DNA from: Pseudomonas sp. R37(2017)
GTDB taxonomy: Bacteria; Pseudomonadota; Gammaproteobacteria; Pseudomonadales; Pseudomonadaceae
Assembly: GCF_002113375.1 (NCBI RefSeq)
Contig: NZ_NEHO01000022.1
Coordinates: 1-64,000, forward strand
DNA length: 64,000 nt
Direction: 5' to 3'
The translations under genes and the position numbers were made by a program. Below, one piece after another: positions 1 to 8,260 of this stretch. A model generated the notes under the pieces. That model made no database searches. It was not told the DNA's origin and was given only the letters and a program-made list of their open reading frames with translations. Positions within the stretch are counted from its first letter, which is position 1. Each line of letters begins with the position of its first letter.

Positions 1-16
1 ACTCAGTAGCCGAATT

Positions 17-133
17 TCTTGACGACCATAGAGCGTTGGAACCACCTGATCCCATCCCGAACTCAGAAGTGAAACGATGCATCGCCGATGGTAGTGTGGG
101 GTTTCCCCATGTGAGAGTAGGTCATCGTCAAGA
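17..133 (+). rRNA. rrf: 5S ribosomal RNA
   Basis: The central part (about 36-115) is the conserved 5S core, including the CCCGAACTCAG loop and the GCATCGCCGATGGTAGTGTG arm. The ends pair: TCTTGAC at 17-23 is complementary to GTCAAGA at 127-133, which sets the boundaries of helix I. A terminator follows directly, so this is the last gene of an rRNA operon whose 16S and 23S lie to the left, outside the window. The exact mature ends could be off by a few bases. Confidence 0.95.
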
Positions 134-142
134 TTAAATTCC

Positions 143-180
143 AAAACTCCTATCTGCGCAGGCAGGTAGGGGTTTTGTCT
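143..180 (+). terminator. Intrinsic terminator of the rRNA operon
   Basis: AAAACTCCTATCTGC (143-157) pairs with GCAGGTAGGGGTTTT (162-176), allowing G-U pairs, around a short loop, and is followed by a T-rich tail (GTCTTTCT). It lies about 10 bases after the 5S gene. Confidence 0.85.
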
Positions 181-316
181 TTCTGGCTCCTGCACGGTCA
201 ATTTTAAAAAAAATCACACAAACCTGGCTCCGCGCTTTTGGTAAGGTGCAGCTCATTTTTAACGGACTGAGTTTGCGCCCACGGATCGGCATTCTTTTCA
301 AAGAGTTGCTGCACAA

Positions 317-2209
317 GTGCCTGAACCCATACCGATCAAGGACCACGAAAAAGAGACACGCCTGGTCAACAAGAGGCTCATGGCCTGCGCCGTGTTCGTT
401 GCCGCCATTACCTGTGCTCTGGTGGTACGCCTGTATGTCCTGCAGGTAGTCGAGTTCGACTATCACTCGACCATCTCTGAAAATAACCGCGTCCACGTCT
501 TGCCGATTACGCCTACTCGCGGATTGATCTATGACCGCAACGGTGTACTCCTGGCGGACAACCGCCCCAGCTTCAACCTGACCATTACCCGCGAACTCGC
601 CACCGATGTGAAAGCCGAGCTGGACGAAGTGGTCAATCTCCTGCACTTGCCCGCGGAAGACCGTTCGCAGTTCGACAAGGCGATGAAGCAGGCACGTCAC
701 CCCTTCGTACCCGTGACATTGTTCTATGAGTTGAGCGAGGAACAGATTGCCGTACTCGCCGTCAACGAGTTCCGCTTGCCGGGCCTCGATGTCGAGCCCC
801 AATTCGTTCGGCACTATCCGTTGGGAGCGCATTTCGCTCATTCGGTCGGCTACGTCGGACGTATCAACGAGAAAGAGTCAAAGGCTCTGGATACGGTCGA
901 GTATCGAGGCACCCAATCGATCGGCAAGACCGGGATCGAAAAGTTCTACGAGACGCAACTGCACGGCCATGTCGGCTATGAGGAGGTCGAAACCAATGCT
1001 CAGGGCCGCGTGCTGCGGGTGCTCAAGCACACTGACCCGGTACCGGGGGAAAACATTGTCCTGAGCCTCGACGTCAAGCTTCAGGAAGCCGCCGAGCAAG
1101 CCCTGGGTGATCGTCGCGGCTCGGTGGTCGCGCTCGATCCGTCCACCGGTGAAGTGTTGGCCATGGTCAGTAATCCGAGTTTCGATCCGAATCTGTTCGT
1201 TACCGGCATCAGTTCCAAAGAGTACTCCACGCTGCGCGACTCCATCGACCGACCGCTGTTTAACCGTGTACTGCGCGGCCTGTACGCGCCGGGTTCGACC
1301 ATCAAGCCGGAAGTGGCAATCGCCGGCCTTGACGCGGGTGTCGTTACGCCACAGACCCGTGTGTTCGACCCCGGCTATTACCAACTGCCGGATTTCGATC
1401 ACAAGTACCGCAACTGGAACCACAGCGGCGATGGCTGGGTGGACATGGATGCGGCGATCATGCGTTCCAACGACACCTACTTCTACGACCTGGCACACAA
1501 GCTCGGTATCGATCGCCTGCACGATTACATGGCGATGTTCGGGCTGGGTGAGAAAGTCTCCCTGGACATGAATGAAGAAGCCCCTGGCCTGATGCCATCC
1601 CAAGCCTGGAAGCGCGCCACCCGTCGTCAGGCCTGGTTCCCGGGCGAGACGGTGATTCTAGGCATCGGCCAGGGCTACATGCAGGTCACGCCGCTGCAAT
1701 TGGCCCAGGCCACGGCGCTGATTGCCAACAAGGGCGTATGGAATCGCCCGCACCTGGCCAAAACCGTGGACGGCGTCGCGCCGGTGGATGAGCATCCGAT
1801 GCCGAACATACTGCTCAAGGATCCGCGTGACTGGGAGCAGGTCAACCATGGCATGCAGATGGTGATGCACGATGCCCGCGGAATTGCCCGGGCCGCAGCC
1901 GCGGGCGTGCAGTACCGTATTGCCGGCAAGAGTGGTACCGCGCAAGTTGTGGCGATCAAGCAGGGTGAGCGTTACAACCGCGAGAAAACCCGCGAGCGTA
2001 ATCGCGACAATGCCTTGTTCGTCGGTTTCGCCCCGGCCGAGCGCCCGAAGATAGTGATTTCGGTGATGATCGAAAACGGCGAGGCGGGTGGACGAGTCGC
2101 CGGGCCGGTCGTCCGGGAGATCATGGACGCCTGGCTACTCGATCAGGACGGACACCTCAAGCCCCAGTACGCCGCGCCAAGCAAGGCGCCGGGCGATCCT
2201 CACGTCTGA
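317..2209 (+). CDS. mrdA: Penicillin-binding protein 2 (peptidoglycan transpeptidase)
   Basis: Class B PBP of 630 residues, the usual length for PBP2. It is the D,D-transpeptidase that cross-links peptidoglycan during cell elongation and works with RodA. There is a short cytoplasmic N-terminus, one membrane anchor (about residues 21-41) and a periplasmic dimerisation region containing RGLIYDRNG. The transpeptidase domain keeps all three active-site motifs: SxxK at S327/K330 (GSTIKP), SND at 384-386 and KSGT from K538. The GTG start at 317 fits the family N-terminus (MPEPIPIKDHEK). It stands alone behind the rRNA operon. The elongation operon partners (rodA/mrdB, rlpA, rlmH) are not adjacent, so this may be a second PBP2 copy in the genome; that last point is inference. 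Confidence 0.95.
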   Translation: MPEPIPIKDHEKETRLVNKRLMACAVFVAAITCALVVRLYVLQVVEFDYHSTISENNRVHVLPITPTRGLIYDRNGVLLADNRPSFNLTITRELATDVKAELDEVVNLLHLPAEDRSQFDKAMKQARHPFVPVTLFYELSEEQIAVLAVNEFRLPGLDVEPQFVRHYPLGAHFAHSVGYVGRINEKESKALDTVEYRGTQSIGKTGIEKFYETQLHGHVGYEEVETNAQGRVLRVLKHTDPVPGENIVLSLDVKLQEAAEQALGDRRGSVVALDPSTGEVLAMVSNPSFDPNLFVTGISSKEYSTLRDSIDRPLFNRVLRGLYAPGSTIKPEVAIAGLDAGVVTPQTRVFDPGYYQLPDFDHKYRNWNHSGDGWVDMDAAIMRSNDTYFYDLAHKLGIDRLHDYMAMFGLGEKVSLDMNEEAPGLMPSQAWKRATRRQAWFPGETVILGIGQGYMQVTPLQLAQATALIANKGVWNRPHLAKTVDGVAPVDEHPMPNILLKDPRDWEQVNHGMQMVMHDARGIARAAAAGVQYRIAGKSGTAQVVAIKQGERYNREKTRERNRDNALFVGFAPAERPKIVISVMIENGEAGGRVAGPVVREIMDAWLLDQDGHLKPQYAAPSKAPGDPHV

Positions 2210-2221
2210 TTCATCAAGGCT

Positions 2222-3181
2222 TCACAGCACAGGCTCACGGATGCTGAGCATGTGCTGGAAGCTTTCGAGGAACACCGCTTCGGCCTGGCTCATCTTCTGT
2301 TCGCGATTCCACAGCAACTGGATATCGAAATCCACAACGCCGTCTTCCGGCGGCAAACGCCAGAGCAGGCCTTGCTCGACATCCCGGCGCACCAGGTGCG
2401 TGGGCAAGGCACCGATTCCGTAACCTGCGCAGATCAGGCGGTGAATTTCTTCGAAACTGGTGGAGGAGGCGACAATCTTGCCGGTAAAGCCTTGCTGGTC
2501 GCGAAACAGCGTCAGGGGTGAAAGATTGCCGCCCAATTGATCACTGGTGAAGCTGACGAAGTTTTCCGCCGCCAGCTGTTCCAGGGTCAGATCCTGTTGC
2601 CCGAACAACCGATGTCGCTGGCCGCAAAAGTATGCGTAGGTCTCGCGAAACAACACCCGTTGTTCCAGTCGTGGCTGGGGCAAGCGGCACAGGCCGACGC
2701 CGATGGTCGCCGTCTTTTGCAGCAGCGAACTGATGATGTTCGAACTTCCCATCACCTCGACTTCCAGCTCGATTTTCGGGTGGGTTTCATGGAAATCGGC
2801 GAGGAAATCATCGTAATGCCGAGCCTGCACACCACTGACGGTAAGGATACGAATCTTGCCCACCACATCGTCGTGACGGTTCTCCACCACTGTCCCCAGG
2901 CGTGAAATGTCTCCATAGATATCCGCCGCTATGCGCAGCACTTCTTCCCCGGTTTCCGTCAGGTCAAAGCGTCGCCCGCTGCGGGCAATCAACACGCACT
3001 CCAGTTGTTCCTCCAGGCGTTTCAGTGCCTGGCTCACGGCCGACTGGGTGATGTGCAGTCGCGCGGCGGCGCGGCTCATGCTGCCTTCCTGACCGATGAC
3101 CAGATAGGTGCGCAGCAGGTTCCAGTCGAGGCGGTCATTGAGAAAGCGCCGGCCGACCCATGGGTTGGAAGTGGAGGGCAT
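2222..3181 (-). CDS. LysR family transcriptional regulator
   Basis: LTTR of 319 residues. The N-terminal winged helix-turn-helix spans about residues 18-77, with the typical run ITQSAVSQALKRLEEQL. It is followed by a LysR substrate-binding domain (about 105-305). The ligand is unknown. It ends 12 bases from the convergent mrdA gene and is transcribed divergently from the transporter-aldolase-dehydrogenase operon starting at 3336, the usual arrangement for an LTTR and its target. The 155-base intergenic region contains a promoter element that recurs upstream of the amidohydrolase at 38609, so its regulon may include that gene. Confidence 0.92.
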   Translation of the reverse strand: MPSTSNPWVGRRFLNDRLDWNLLRTYLVIGQEGSMSRAAARLHITQSAVSQALKRLEEQLECVLIARSGRRFDLTETGEEVLRIAADIYGDISRLGTVVENRHDDVVGKIRILTVSGVQARHYDDFLADFHETHPKIELEVEVMGSSNIISSLLQKTATIGVGLCRLPQPRLEQRVLFRETYAYFCGQRHRLFGQQDLTLEQLAAENFVSFTSDQLGGNLSPLTLFRDQQGFTGKIVASSTSFEEIHRLICAGYGIGALPTHLVRRDVEQGLLWRLPPEDGVVDFDIQLLWNREQKMSQAEAVFLESFQHMLSIREPVL

Positions 3182-3200
3182 AAAACCTCATGCAGTAGCA

Positions 3201-3259
3201 CTGCTAATAGTAAAGATAAGGATTTGAAAATTGACTAATCCTGGCACGGAAGCGATAAA
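3201..3259 (+). promoter_or_regulatory. Promoter and putative LysR-regulator site of the transporter operon
   Basis: TTGACT (3231-3236) and GATAAA (3254-3259) are separated by 17 bases, a plausible sigma-70 promoter reading toward the transporter gene. The stretch CTGCTAATA (3201-3209), a 16-base spacer and GAAAATTGACTAATC (3225-3239) recurs with identical spacing at 38470-38509, where both conserved blocks are base-for-base identical. I infer that it is the operator of the adjacent LysR regulator. Confidence 0.6.
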
Positions 3260-3335
3260 GCCCACAAGCGCCACAGAGCGCAACCGTCATCAGCCTCAAC
3301 ACCTGCCCAAAACTATAAGTACACAGGGTCCTTGC

Positions 3336-4637
3336 ATGCACACTACCGCCCAACCGCGCCGAGCCGCGGCCGCTGCCTTCATTGGCACGACCATCGAGTT
3401 CTACGACTTCTACATCTACGCCACCGCGGCGGCATTGGTGCTCGGGCAAGTATTCTTCCCCAGCAGCGACCCGGTCTTGAGTACCCTGGCCGCGTTCGGC
3501 AGTTTCGCTGTCGGCTTCATTGCCCGTCCCATGGCCGGCATGGTGTTCGGTCATCTGGGGGATCGTCTCGGGCGCAAGAAAATGCTGCTGGTAACCATGG
3601 CCCTGATGGGTATCGCAACCGCCGGGATTGGCCTGTTGCCCAGTTATGCCAGCGCCGGTATCTGGGCCCCCGTCGGGCTGATCGTCCTGCGTTTGATCCA
3701 GGGCATTTCCGTTGGTGGCGAGTGGGGTGGCGCGGTGCTGATGGCCAGCGAGCATGCACCGGCCAGGCGCAAGACGTTCTATGCCTCGTTCGCCCAACTC
3801 GGCAGTCCGGCCGGCTTGCTGCTGGCACTGATCGCTTTCCGTCTGGTGACGTCCCTTGAGCCGGAGGACTTCCTCGCCTGGGGTTGGCGCCTGCCGTTCC
3901 TCGCCAGTGGCGTGTTGATGATGATCGGCCTGTTGATCCGCTCCGGGGTTCACGAGTCGCCGGAGTTCGCCAAAGTCCAGGACAGTAACGAAACCGCCAA
4001 GTACCCGGTCATGGAGGTGATCCGCACCTGCTGGCGGCAGATCCTGTTCGCCGCCGCTGCGGTGACCATCGGCTCGGCCGGTTTCTTTTTCACCAACACC
4101 TTCATGATCACCTACGTCACCCAATACCAGGGCATTGCCCGCTCGACGATTCTCGACTGCCTGTTTCTGGTGACCGTCATCCAGTTGCTCTCGCAACCCG
4201 TCTCGGCGTTGCTGGCCGAACGTATCGGCGAAGGGCGTTTTCTCAAATTGGTCGCACTGCTGTGCATGGTCACCCCCTATCCGATGTTCCTGTTGGTCGG
4301 TACGCAGAACATTCTGTTGATGACCCTCGGCATTGCCTTGGCCGTGGTGATTCTCTCGGCGCTGTACGCGGTGATCGCCGGCTACATGACCCTGGCCTTC
4401 CCGGTGCACCTGCGCTACTCGGGCATTTCCATCGCTTATCAATTGGCCTGCGCCGTGGCCGGGGGCACCACGCCGCTGATCGGCACCCTGCTGGCCAGCA
4501 AGTTTTCCGGACAATGGTTGCCGCTGGCGGTGTTTTTCACCTTGCTCTCGGCCCTGTCCCTGATCGGTGTTTGCGGCCTGGCCCGCCTGCGCGCCAACCC
4601 GGTCGTCACCCACGCTGTCAAAGAGGTGTATTCGTGA
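3336..4637 (+). CDS. MFS transporter, metabolite:H+ symporter (MHS) family
   Basis: Inner-membrane proton symporter of 433 residues with about 12 membrane segments. MHS-family signatures are FIGTTIEFYDFYIYATAAA in TM1, the loop GHLGDRLGRKKML between TM2 and TM3, and GGEWGGAVLMASEHAP after TM4. The family carries small carboxylates, shikimate, proline/betaine and similar compounds; the substrate here cannot be read from sequence. The ATG at 3336 is preferred over an in-frame start 105 bases upstream, because the upstream part is polar, unlike the family, and lies over the promoter. It overlaps the next gene by GTGA, so it is translationally coupled. Confidence 0.9.
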   Translation: MHTTAQPRRAAAAAFIGTTIEFYDFYIYATAAALVLGQVFFPSSDPVLSTLAAFGSFAVGFIARPMAGMVFGHLGDRLGRKKMLLVTMALMGIATAGIGLLPSYASAGIWAPVGLIVLRLIQGISVGGEWGGAVLMASEHAPARRKTFYASFAQLGSPAGLLLALIAFRLVTSLEPEDFLAWGWRLPFLASGVLMMIGLLIRSGVHESPEFAKVQDSNETAKYPVMEVIRTCWRQILFAAAAVTIGSAGFFFTNTFMITYVTQYQGIARSTILDCLFLVTVIQLLSQPVSALLAERIGEGRFLKLVALLCMVTPYPMFLLVGTQNILLMTLGIALAVVILSALYAVIAGYMTLAFPVHLRYSGISIAYQLACAVAGGTTPLIGTLLASKFSGQWLPLAVFFTLLSALSLIGVCGLARLRANPVVTHAVKEVYS

Positions 4638-5389
4638 GTAAACCTGCACACATCGACCCGGTTGAATGGCAAGCCCGTTGCGAACTGGCGGCACTGTATC
4701 GACTGGTCGCGCACTTTCGCATGACCGACCTGATCGACACCCACATCACCCTGCGGATTCCGGGGCCTGAACATCACTTCCTGATCAACCGCTACGGGGT
4801 GATCTTTGACCGCATGCGCGCCTCGGACCTGGTGCGCATCGATCAGGAAGGGCGGGTGGTCGATCCAGAATACGCAGGCCATCGGGTCAACGCCGCAGGC
4901 TTCGTGATTCACTCGGCGATCCACATGGCGCGTCCGGACCTGAACTGCGTGATCCACACCCACACGGCGGCCGGCATGGCGGTCGCGGCGCAGAAGCAAG
5001 GCCTGCTGCCGATCAGCCAGCATGCGCTGAAGTTCTACGGCAAGTTGGCTTATCACACCTATGAGGGCATCGCGCTGTCGCTGGATGAGCGCGAGCGCCT
5101 GATTGCCGACCTCGGCCCGCACCGGGCGATGATCCTGCGAAATCATGGCCTGTTGGTTGGCGGTTCAGGGGTTGCCCAGGCGTTCCAGGAAATCCATTTT
5201 CTGGAACGCGCCTGCCAGGCCCAGGTGCAGGCGCTGGCCGGTGGTTCGGCATTGCATTACCCGTCGCCGGAAGTGTGCGCGCACACCGCCGAACAGTTTG
5301 ACCGTGATGAACAGGACAACATCATCGACCTGGCCTGGGAGGCCGCTCTGACGTTGATCGAGTCCCAGCGCGAGTCATATATGTCATGA
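4634..5389 (+). CDS. Class II aldolase/adducin domain protein
   Basis: Protein of 251 residues covering one whole class II aldolase/adducin domain. These are metal-dependent enzymes such as L-fuculose-phosphate aldolase, ribulose-phosphate epimerase and various decarboxylases. Likely zinc ligands are visible in VIHTHTAAGMAV (HxH), with a further histidine in ILRNHGLL. The N-terminal phosphate-binding residues of sugar-phosphate aldolases are not obvious, so a non-phosphorylated substrate is possible. The GTG start overlaps the stop of the transporter, with an AAGAGG ribosome site. It overlaps the next gene by ATGA, so the three genes form one operon. Confidence 0.85.
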   Translation: MSKPAHIDPVEWQARCELAALYRLVAHFRMTDLIDTHITLRIPGPEHHFLINRYGVIFDRMRASDLVRIDQEGRVVDPEYAGHRVNAAGFVIHSAIHMARPDLNCVIHTHTAAGMAVAAQKQGLLPISQHALKFYGKLAYHTYEGIALSLDERERLIADLGPHRAMILRNHGLLVGGSGVAQAFQEIHFLERACQAQVQALAGGSALHYPSPEVCAHTAEQFDRDEQDNIIDLAWEAALTLIESQRESYMS

Positions 5390-6327
5390 ATGCCGCCATC
5401 AATACCGTGGTTCTGTTGTCCCGCGACACCTTGCTGCTCAAGCAATTGCTGGCGGCGTTCGCCCGCAGCGCGCCACAGCTCACTGCCGTGCTGGCCGACG
5501 ATTACCGGGCAGCCAATGCACCGATGGCCGCGTGCTGGTTTCCGTTGCCGGGCAGTCTCGGCGCGTTGCCGAACCTGCAGGTGATTCACTCGGTGGCCGC
5601 TGGCATCGATCACCTCGATCACGACCCGTCGTGCCCGGATTTGCCGATCTGCCGCGTGGTCGACCCGGGCCATCGCCAAGGCATGACCGAGTACGTGCGT
5701 TGGGCGGTGATTCACTATCATCGTGGCTTCGACCAAGTGCTGTCGCAGCAATCGAAACAGCACTGGGAGCGGCCGCTGCAACGGGCGGCGGGGCAGTTCA
5801 AGGTCGGTGTGATGGGGCTCGGCTCGCTGGGCAGCGCGATTGCGCTGGATCTGGCTGCGGCGGGTTATGACGTGCGCGGCTGGGCGCGCCGCGGCAAGGA
5901 CTTGCCGGGTGTGCACACCTTCGCCGGGGCGGATGCGTTGAACCCGTTTCTCGACGGCGTCGAGTTGCTGATCAACCTGCTGCCGCTGACCAGCGAAACC
6001 CGTGGCATCCTCGGCCGGGCCACTTTCGAGCGGCTCGCCAACGGTGCGGCACTGGTCAACTGTGGGCGCGGCGCTCATCTGAACATCGACGATCTCGAAC
6101 AGGCCCTGGCGAAAGGGCAATTGCGCGGCGCCTTGCTGGATGTCTTCGAGCAGGAGCCGCTACCGGCCGATCACCGGCTGTGGACGATGCCCGGCGTCAC
6201 CATCACCCCGCACATGGCCTCGGCGGCTTCCCATGATTGTATTGCCGAACAAGTAGCGGAGAACTTCCGTCGATTGAATGGCGGCGAATCATTATTGAAC
6301 TGTGCCGACCGATTACTGGGTTATTGA
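5386..6327 (+). CDS. D-2-hydroxyacid dehydrogenase, GhrA-like (glyoxylate/hydroxypyruvate reductase family)
   Basis: NAD(P)H-dependent reductase of 313 residues. The Rossmann motif GLGSLGSAIA lies near residue 145, with the catalytic Arg in NCGRGAHL, Glu in FEQEPLP and His in TPHMAS. Length and the C-terminal TPHMAS form match the GhrA group, which reduces glyoxylate and hydroxypyruvate. Its ATG overlaps the stop of the aldolase-like gene. In context it probably reduces or oxidises the 2-keto/2-hydroxy acid released by the aldolase-like enzyme; the substrate is not determined. Confidence 0.88.
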   Translation: MNAAINTVVLLSRDTLLLKQLLAAFARSAPQLTAVLADDYRAANAPMAACWFPLPGSLGALPNLQVIHSVAAGIDHLDHDPSCPDLPICRVVDPGHRQGMTEYVRWAVIHYHRGFDQVLSQQSKQHWERPLQRAAGQFKVGVMGLGSLGSAIALDLAAAGYDVRGWARRGKDLPGVHTFAGADALNPFLDGVELLINLLPLTSETRGILGRATFERLANGAALVNCGRGAHLNIDDLEQALAKGQLRGALLDVFEQEPLPADHRLWTMPGVTITPHMASAASHDCIAEQVAENFRRLNGGESLLNCADRLLGY

Positions 6328-6360
6328 ACCAACCGCAATAAAACTAAAAATGCCCTGCGA

Positions 6361-6384
6361 ACTCGCCCGCTTAGTTGGGCGAGT
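6361..6384 (+). terminator. Intergenic stem-loop after the dehydrogenase gene
   Basis: ACTCGCCC (6361-6368) and GGGCGAGT (6377-6384) form a perfect 8-bp stem around an 8-base loop, 34 bases after the stop codon. No T-run follows, so it is a weak terminator candidate or an mRNA 3'-end stabiliser separating the two transporter operons. Confidence 0.45.
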
Positions 6385-6469
6385 CATAACAACAACCTTC
6401 GCCTCAACCGTTTTACTGCCAGTCAAAACAAATAAATAACGAGTTCTTGAAGAATTCCTGGAGACAGTG

Positions 6470-7849
6470 ATGAGCGATCTATCGTCCGCAGAAAAGTCCG
6501 GCGCACCACCGGAAGTTGCAATCAGCATGAAAAAAGTCGCGGTAGCCAGCGTGATCGGCACCACCGTGGAATGGTACGACCTGTTCGTGTTTGCCACGGC
6601 GTCGGCCCTGGTCTTCAACAAAGTGTTCTTTCCGGATTTCGTGCCGCTGATCGGAACGTTGCTGGCTTTCGGCACCTTCGCTTCGGCGTATCTGGCGCGG
6701 ATTGTCGGTGCGGCATTGTTCGGGCATTTCGGCGATCGCCTGGGACGCAAGTCGATGTTGTTGATCTCGCTGTTGACCATGGGCGCGGCCACCTTCGCCA
6801 TCGGCTTGTTGCCGGACTTTGCCACTATCGGTATCTGGGCGCCGATCCTGTTGTTGCTGCTCAGGGTCGTGCAAGGCCTGGCATTGGGTGGCGAGTGGGG
6901 AGGGGCGGTGTTGATGGCGGTGGAGCATGCACCGGCCAACAAGCGTGGCTTGTACGGTTCCTGGGTGCAGATCGGCGTACCGGCCGGGACCCTGATTGCC
7001 AACCTGGCCTTCCTGGTGATCGCGGCGTGGCTGTCCCCTGAGGATCTGTTGGCCTGGGGCTGGCGCATTCCCTTCCTGGCCAGCGTATTGTTGATCGCAG
7101 TCGGCTTGTACATCCGCCTGAACATCTCGGAAACCCCGGCCTTCAACAAGGTCAAGGAAGCCGAGGTGCAAGTGAAAATGCCCCTGGCGGAAGTGTTCTG
7201 CAAGTACTGGAAGCAAGTGGTGCTGGGCGGTATTGCCACCATGTCCACGGGCGCTTCGTTCAACATCATCGTGGCGTTCGGTTTGACGTATGGCACACAG
7301 AATCTCGGTTTCAGCCGCAGCGTGATGCTCGGCGTGGTGTTGCTGTCCTGCGCCTGGTGCATCGTCATGTTGCCGGTATTCGGCGCGCTCTCGGATCGTG
7401 TCGGGCGCAAGCCGATCATTGTCGGCGGCATCATCGCCGAAGCACTGGTGGCGTTCCCGATGTTCTGGTTGATGGACACCAAAGAGCTGTCGCTGGTGGT
7501 GTTCGGTTACCTCTTGTTGATGACCGCCTTCGCTGCCAACTACGGGCCGATCGCGACGTTCCTCGCCGAACTGTTCGGTACCCGGGTGCGTTACTCCGGA
7601 TTGTCGATCAGCTACATGTTGTCCGGTCTGCTCGGCAGCGCGGCAACGCCGATTGTCACCACGGCATTGCTGGCCGCGACGGGCAAAGGCTCTTCCGTGG
7701 CCTGGTACATGATCGGTGCGGCCCTGATTTCCCTGGTGGCGTTGGTGCTGCTGACCGAGACCTTCAAGAAAGACATCAGCGAAATTCCCGGCGTTGTCCC
7801 GAATCACGATTCGGCCCCCGGCAAACCCTTCAAATCGGCTGCGGCCTGA
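6470..7849 (+). CDS. MFS transporter, metabolite:H+ symporter (MHS) family
   Basis: Inner-membrane symporter of 459 residues with 12 predicted membrane segments, clearly paralogous to the transporter at 3336. It shares VIGTTVEWYDLFVFATASA in TM1, GHFGDRLGRKSM in the TM2-TM3 loop and GGEWGGAVLMAVEHAP. Start at ATG 6470; GTG 6467 is directly before it, and a GGAG ribosome site lies about 6 bases upstream. It is followed within 20 bases by a RidA gene and then an RraA-like gene, so this second transporter probably supplies the substrate of that small catabolic operon. Confidence 0.9.
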   Translation: MSDLSSAEKSGAPPEVAISMKKVAVASVIGTTVEWYDLFVFATASALVFNKVFFPDFVPLIGTLLAFGTFASAYLARIVGAALFGHFGDRLGRKSMLLISLLTMGAATFAIGLLPDFATIGIWAPILLLLLRVVQGLALGGEWGGAVLMAVEHAPANKRGLYGSWVQIGVPAGTLIANLAFLVIAAWLSPEDLLAWGWRIPFLASVLLIAVGLYIRLNISETPAFNKVKEAEVQVKMPLAEVFCKYWKQVVLGGIATMSTGASFNIIVAFGLTYGTQNLGFSRSVMLGVVLLSCAWCIVMLPVFGALSDRVGRKPIIVGGIIAEALVAFPMFWLMDTKELSLVVFGYLLLMTAFAANYGPIATFLAELFGTRVRYSGLSISYMLSGLLGSAATPIVTTALLAATGKGSSVAWYMIGAALISLVALVLLTETFKKDISEIPGVVPNHDSAPGKPFKSAAA

Positions 7850-7867
7850 TCCCAGGAGTGAAACAGC

Positions 7868-8260
7868 ATGCGCAGAATTCAATCGGCCCCGGGCTACATC
7901 GGCCCGGTCGGCCCTTACTCACAGGCCGTGGTCAGTGGTCACCTGGTGTTCACCGCCGGGCAGATTCCGGCCCACGGCAGTCTCGACGAGCAGCCTGCCG
8001 ATTTTCCCGAGCAGGTGCGGCAAACCCTGCGCAACCTTGAAGCGATCCTGATTGAAGCCGGGTCCGGTTTCAGCCACGTGATCAAGGTCAATGCCTACCT
8101 GACCGATCCCGCGCAGCTGGAGCCGTTCAACACCGTGTACCGCGAGTTTCTCGGCCATGCGCCACCGGCACGCACGACGGTGTGCGTGGCGTTGTGGGGC
8201 GTTTCACTGGAAATCGACTGTGTTGCCGAACTGATTGCCGGGGAGCCGCAACATGGATGA
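7868..8260 (+). CDS. RidA family protein (enamine/imine deaminase)
   Basis: Cytosolic trimeric-type protein of 130 residues, the usual length. RidA marks are the N-terminal GPYSQAV, the FTAGQIP strand, a central ETLRNLE-like helix, KVNAYL and PPARTTVCV carrying the arginine that binds the carboxylate. The family hydrolyses 2-aminoacrylate-type enamines or acts in specific catabolic pathways. Being inside a transporter operon, it probably has a pathway-specific job. It overlaps the next gene by 8 bases. Confidence 0.88.
   Translation: MRRIQSAPGYIGPVGPYSQAVVSGHLVFTAGQIPAHGSLDEQPADFPEQVRQTLRNLEAILIEAGSGFSHVIKVNAYLTDPAQLEPFNTVYREFLGHAPPARTTVCVALWGVSLEIDCVAELIAGEPQHG

Noticed and set aside
6385..6469. 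A TTTTGACT-like stretch (minus strand, about 6420) before the second transporter as a third copy of the LysR-linked element
   Set aside because: Only the short TTGACT core matches. The CTGCTAATA block and the spacing are absent.
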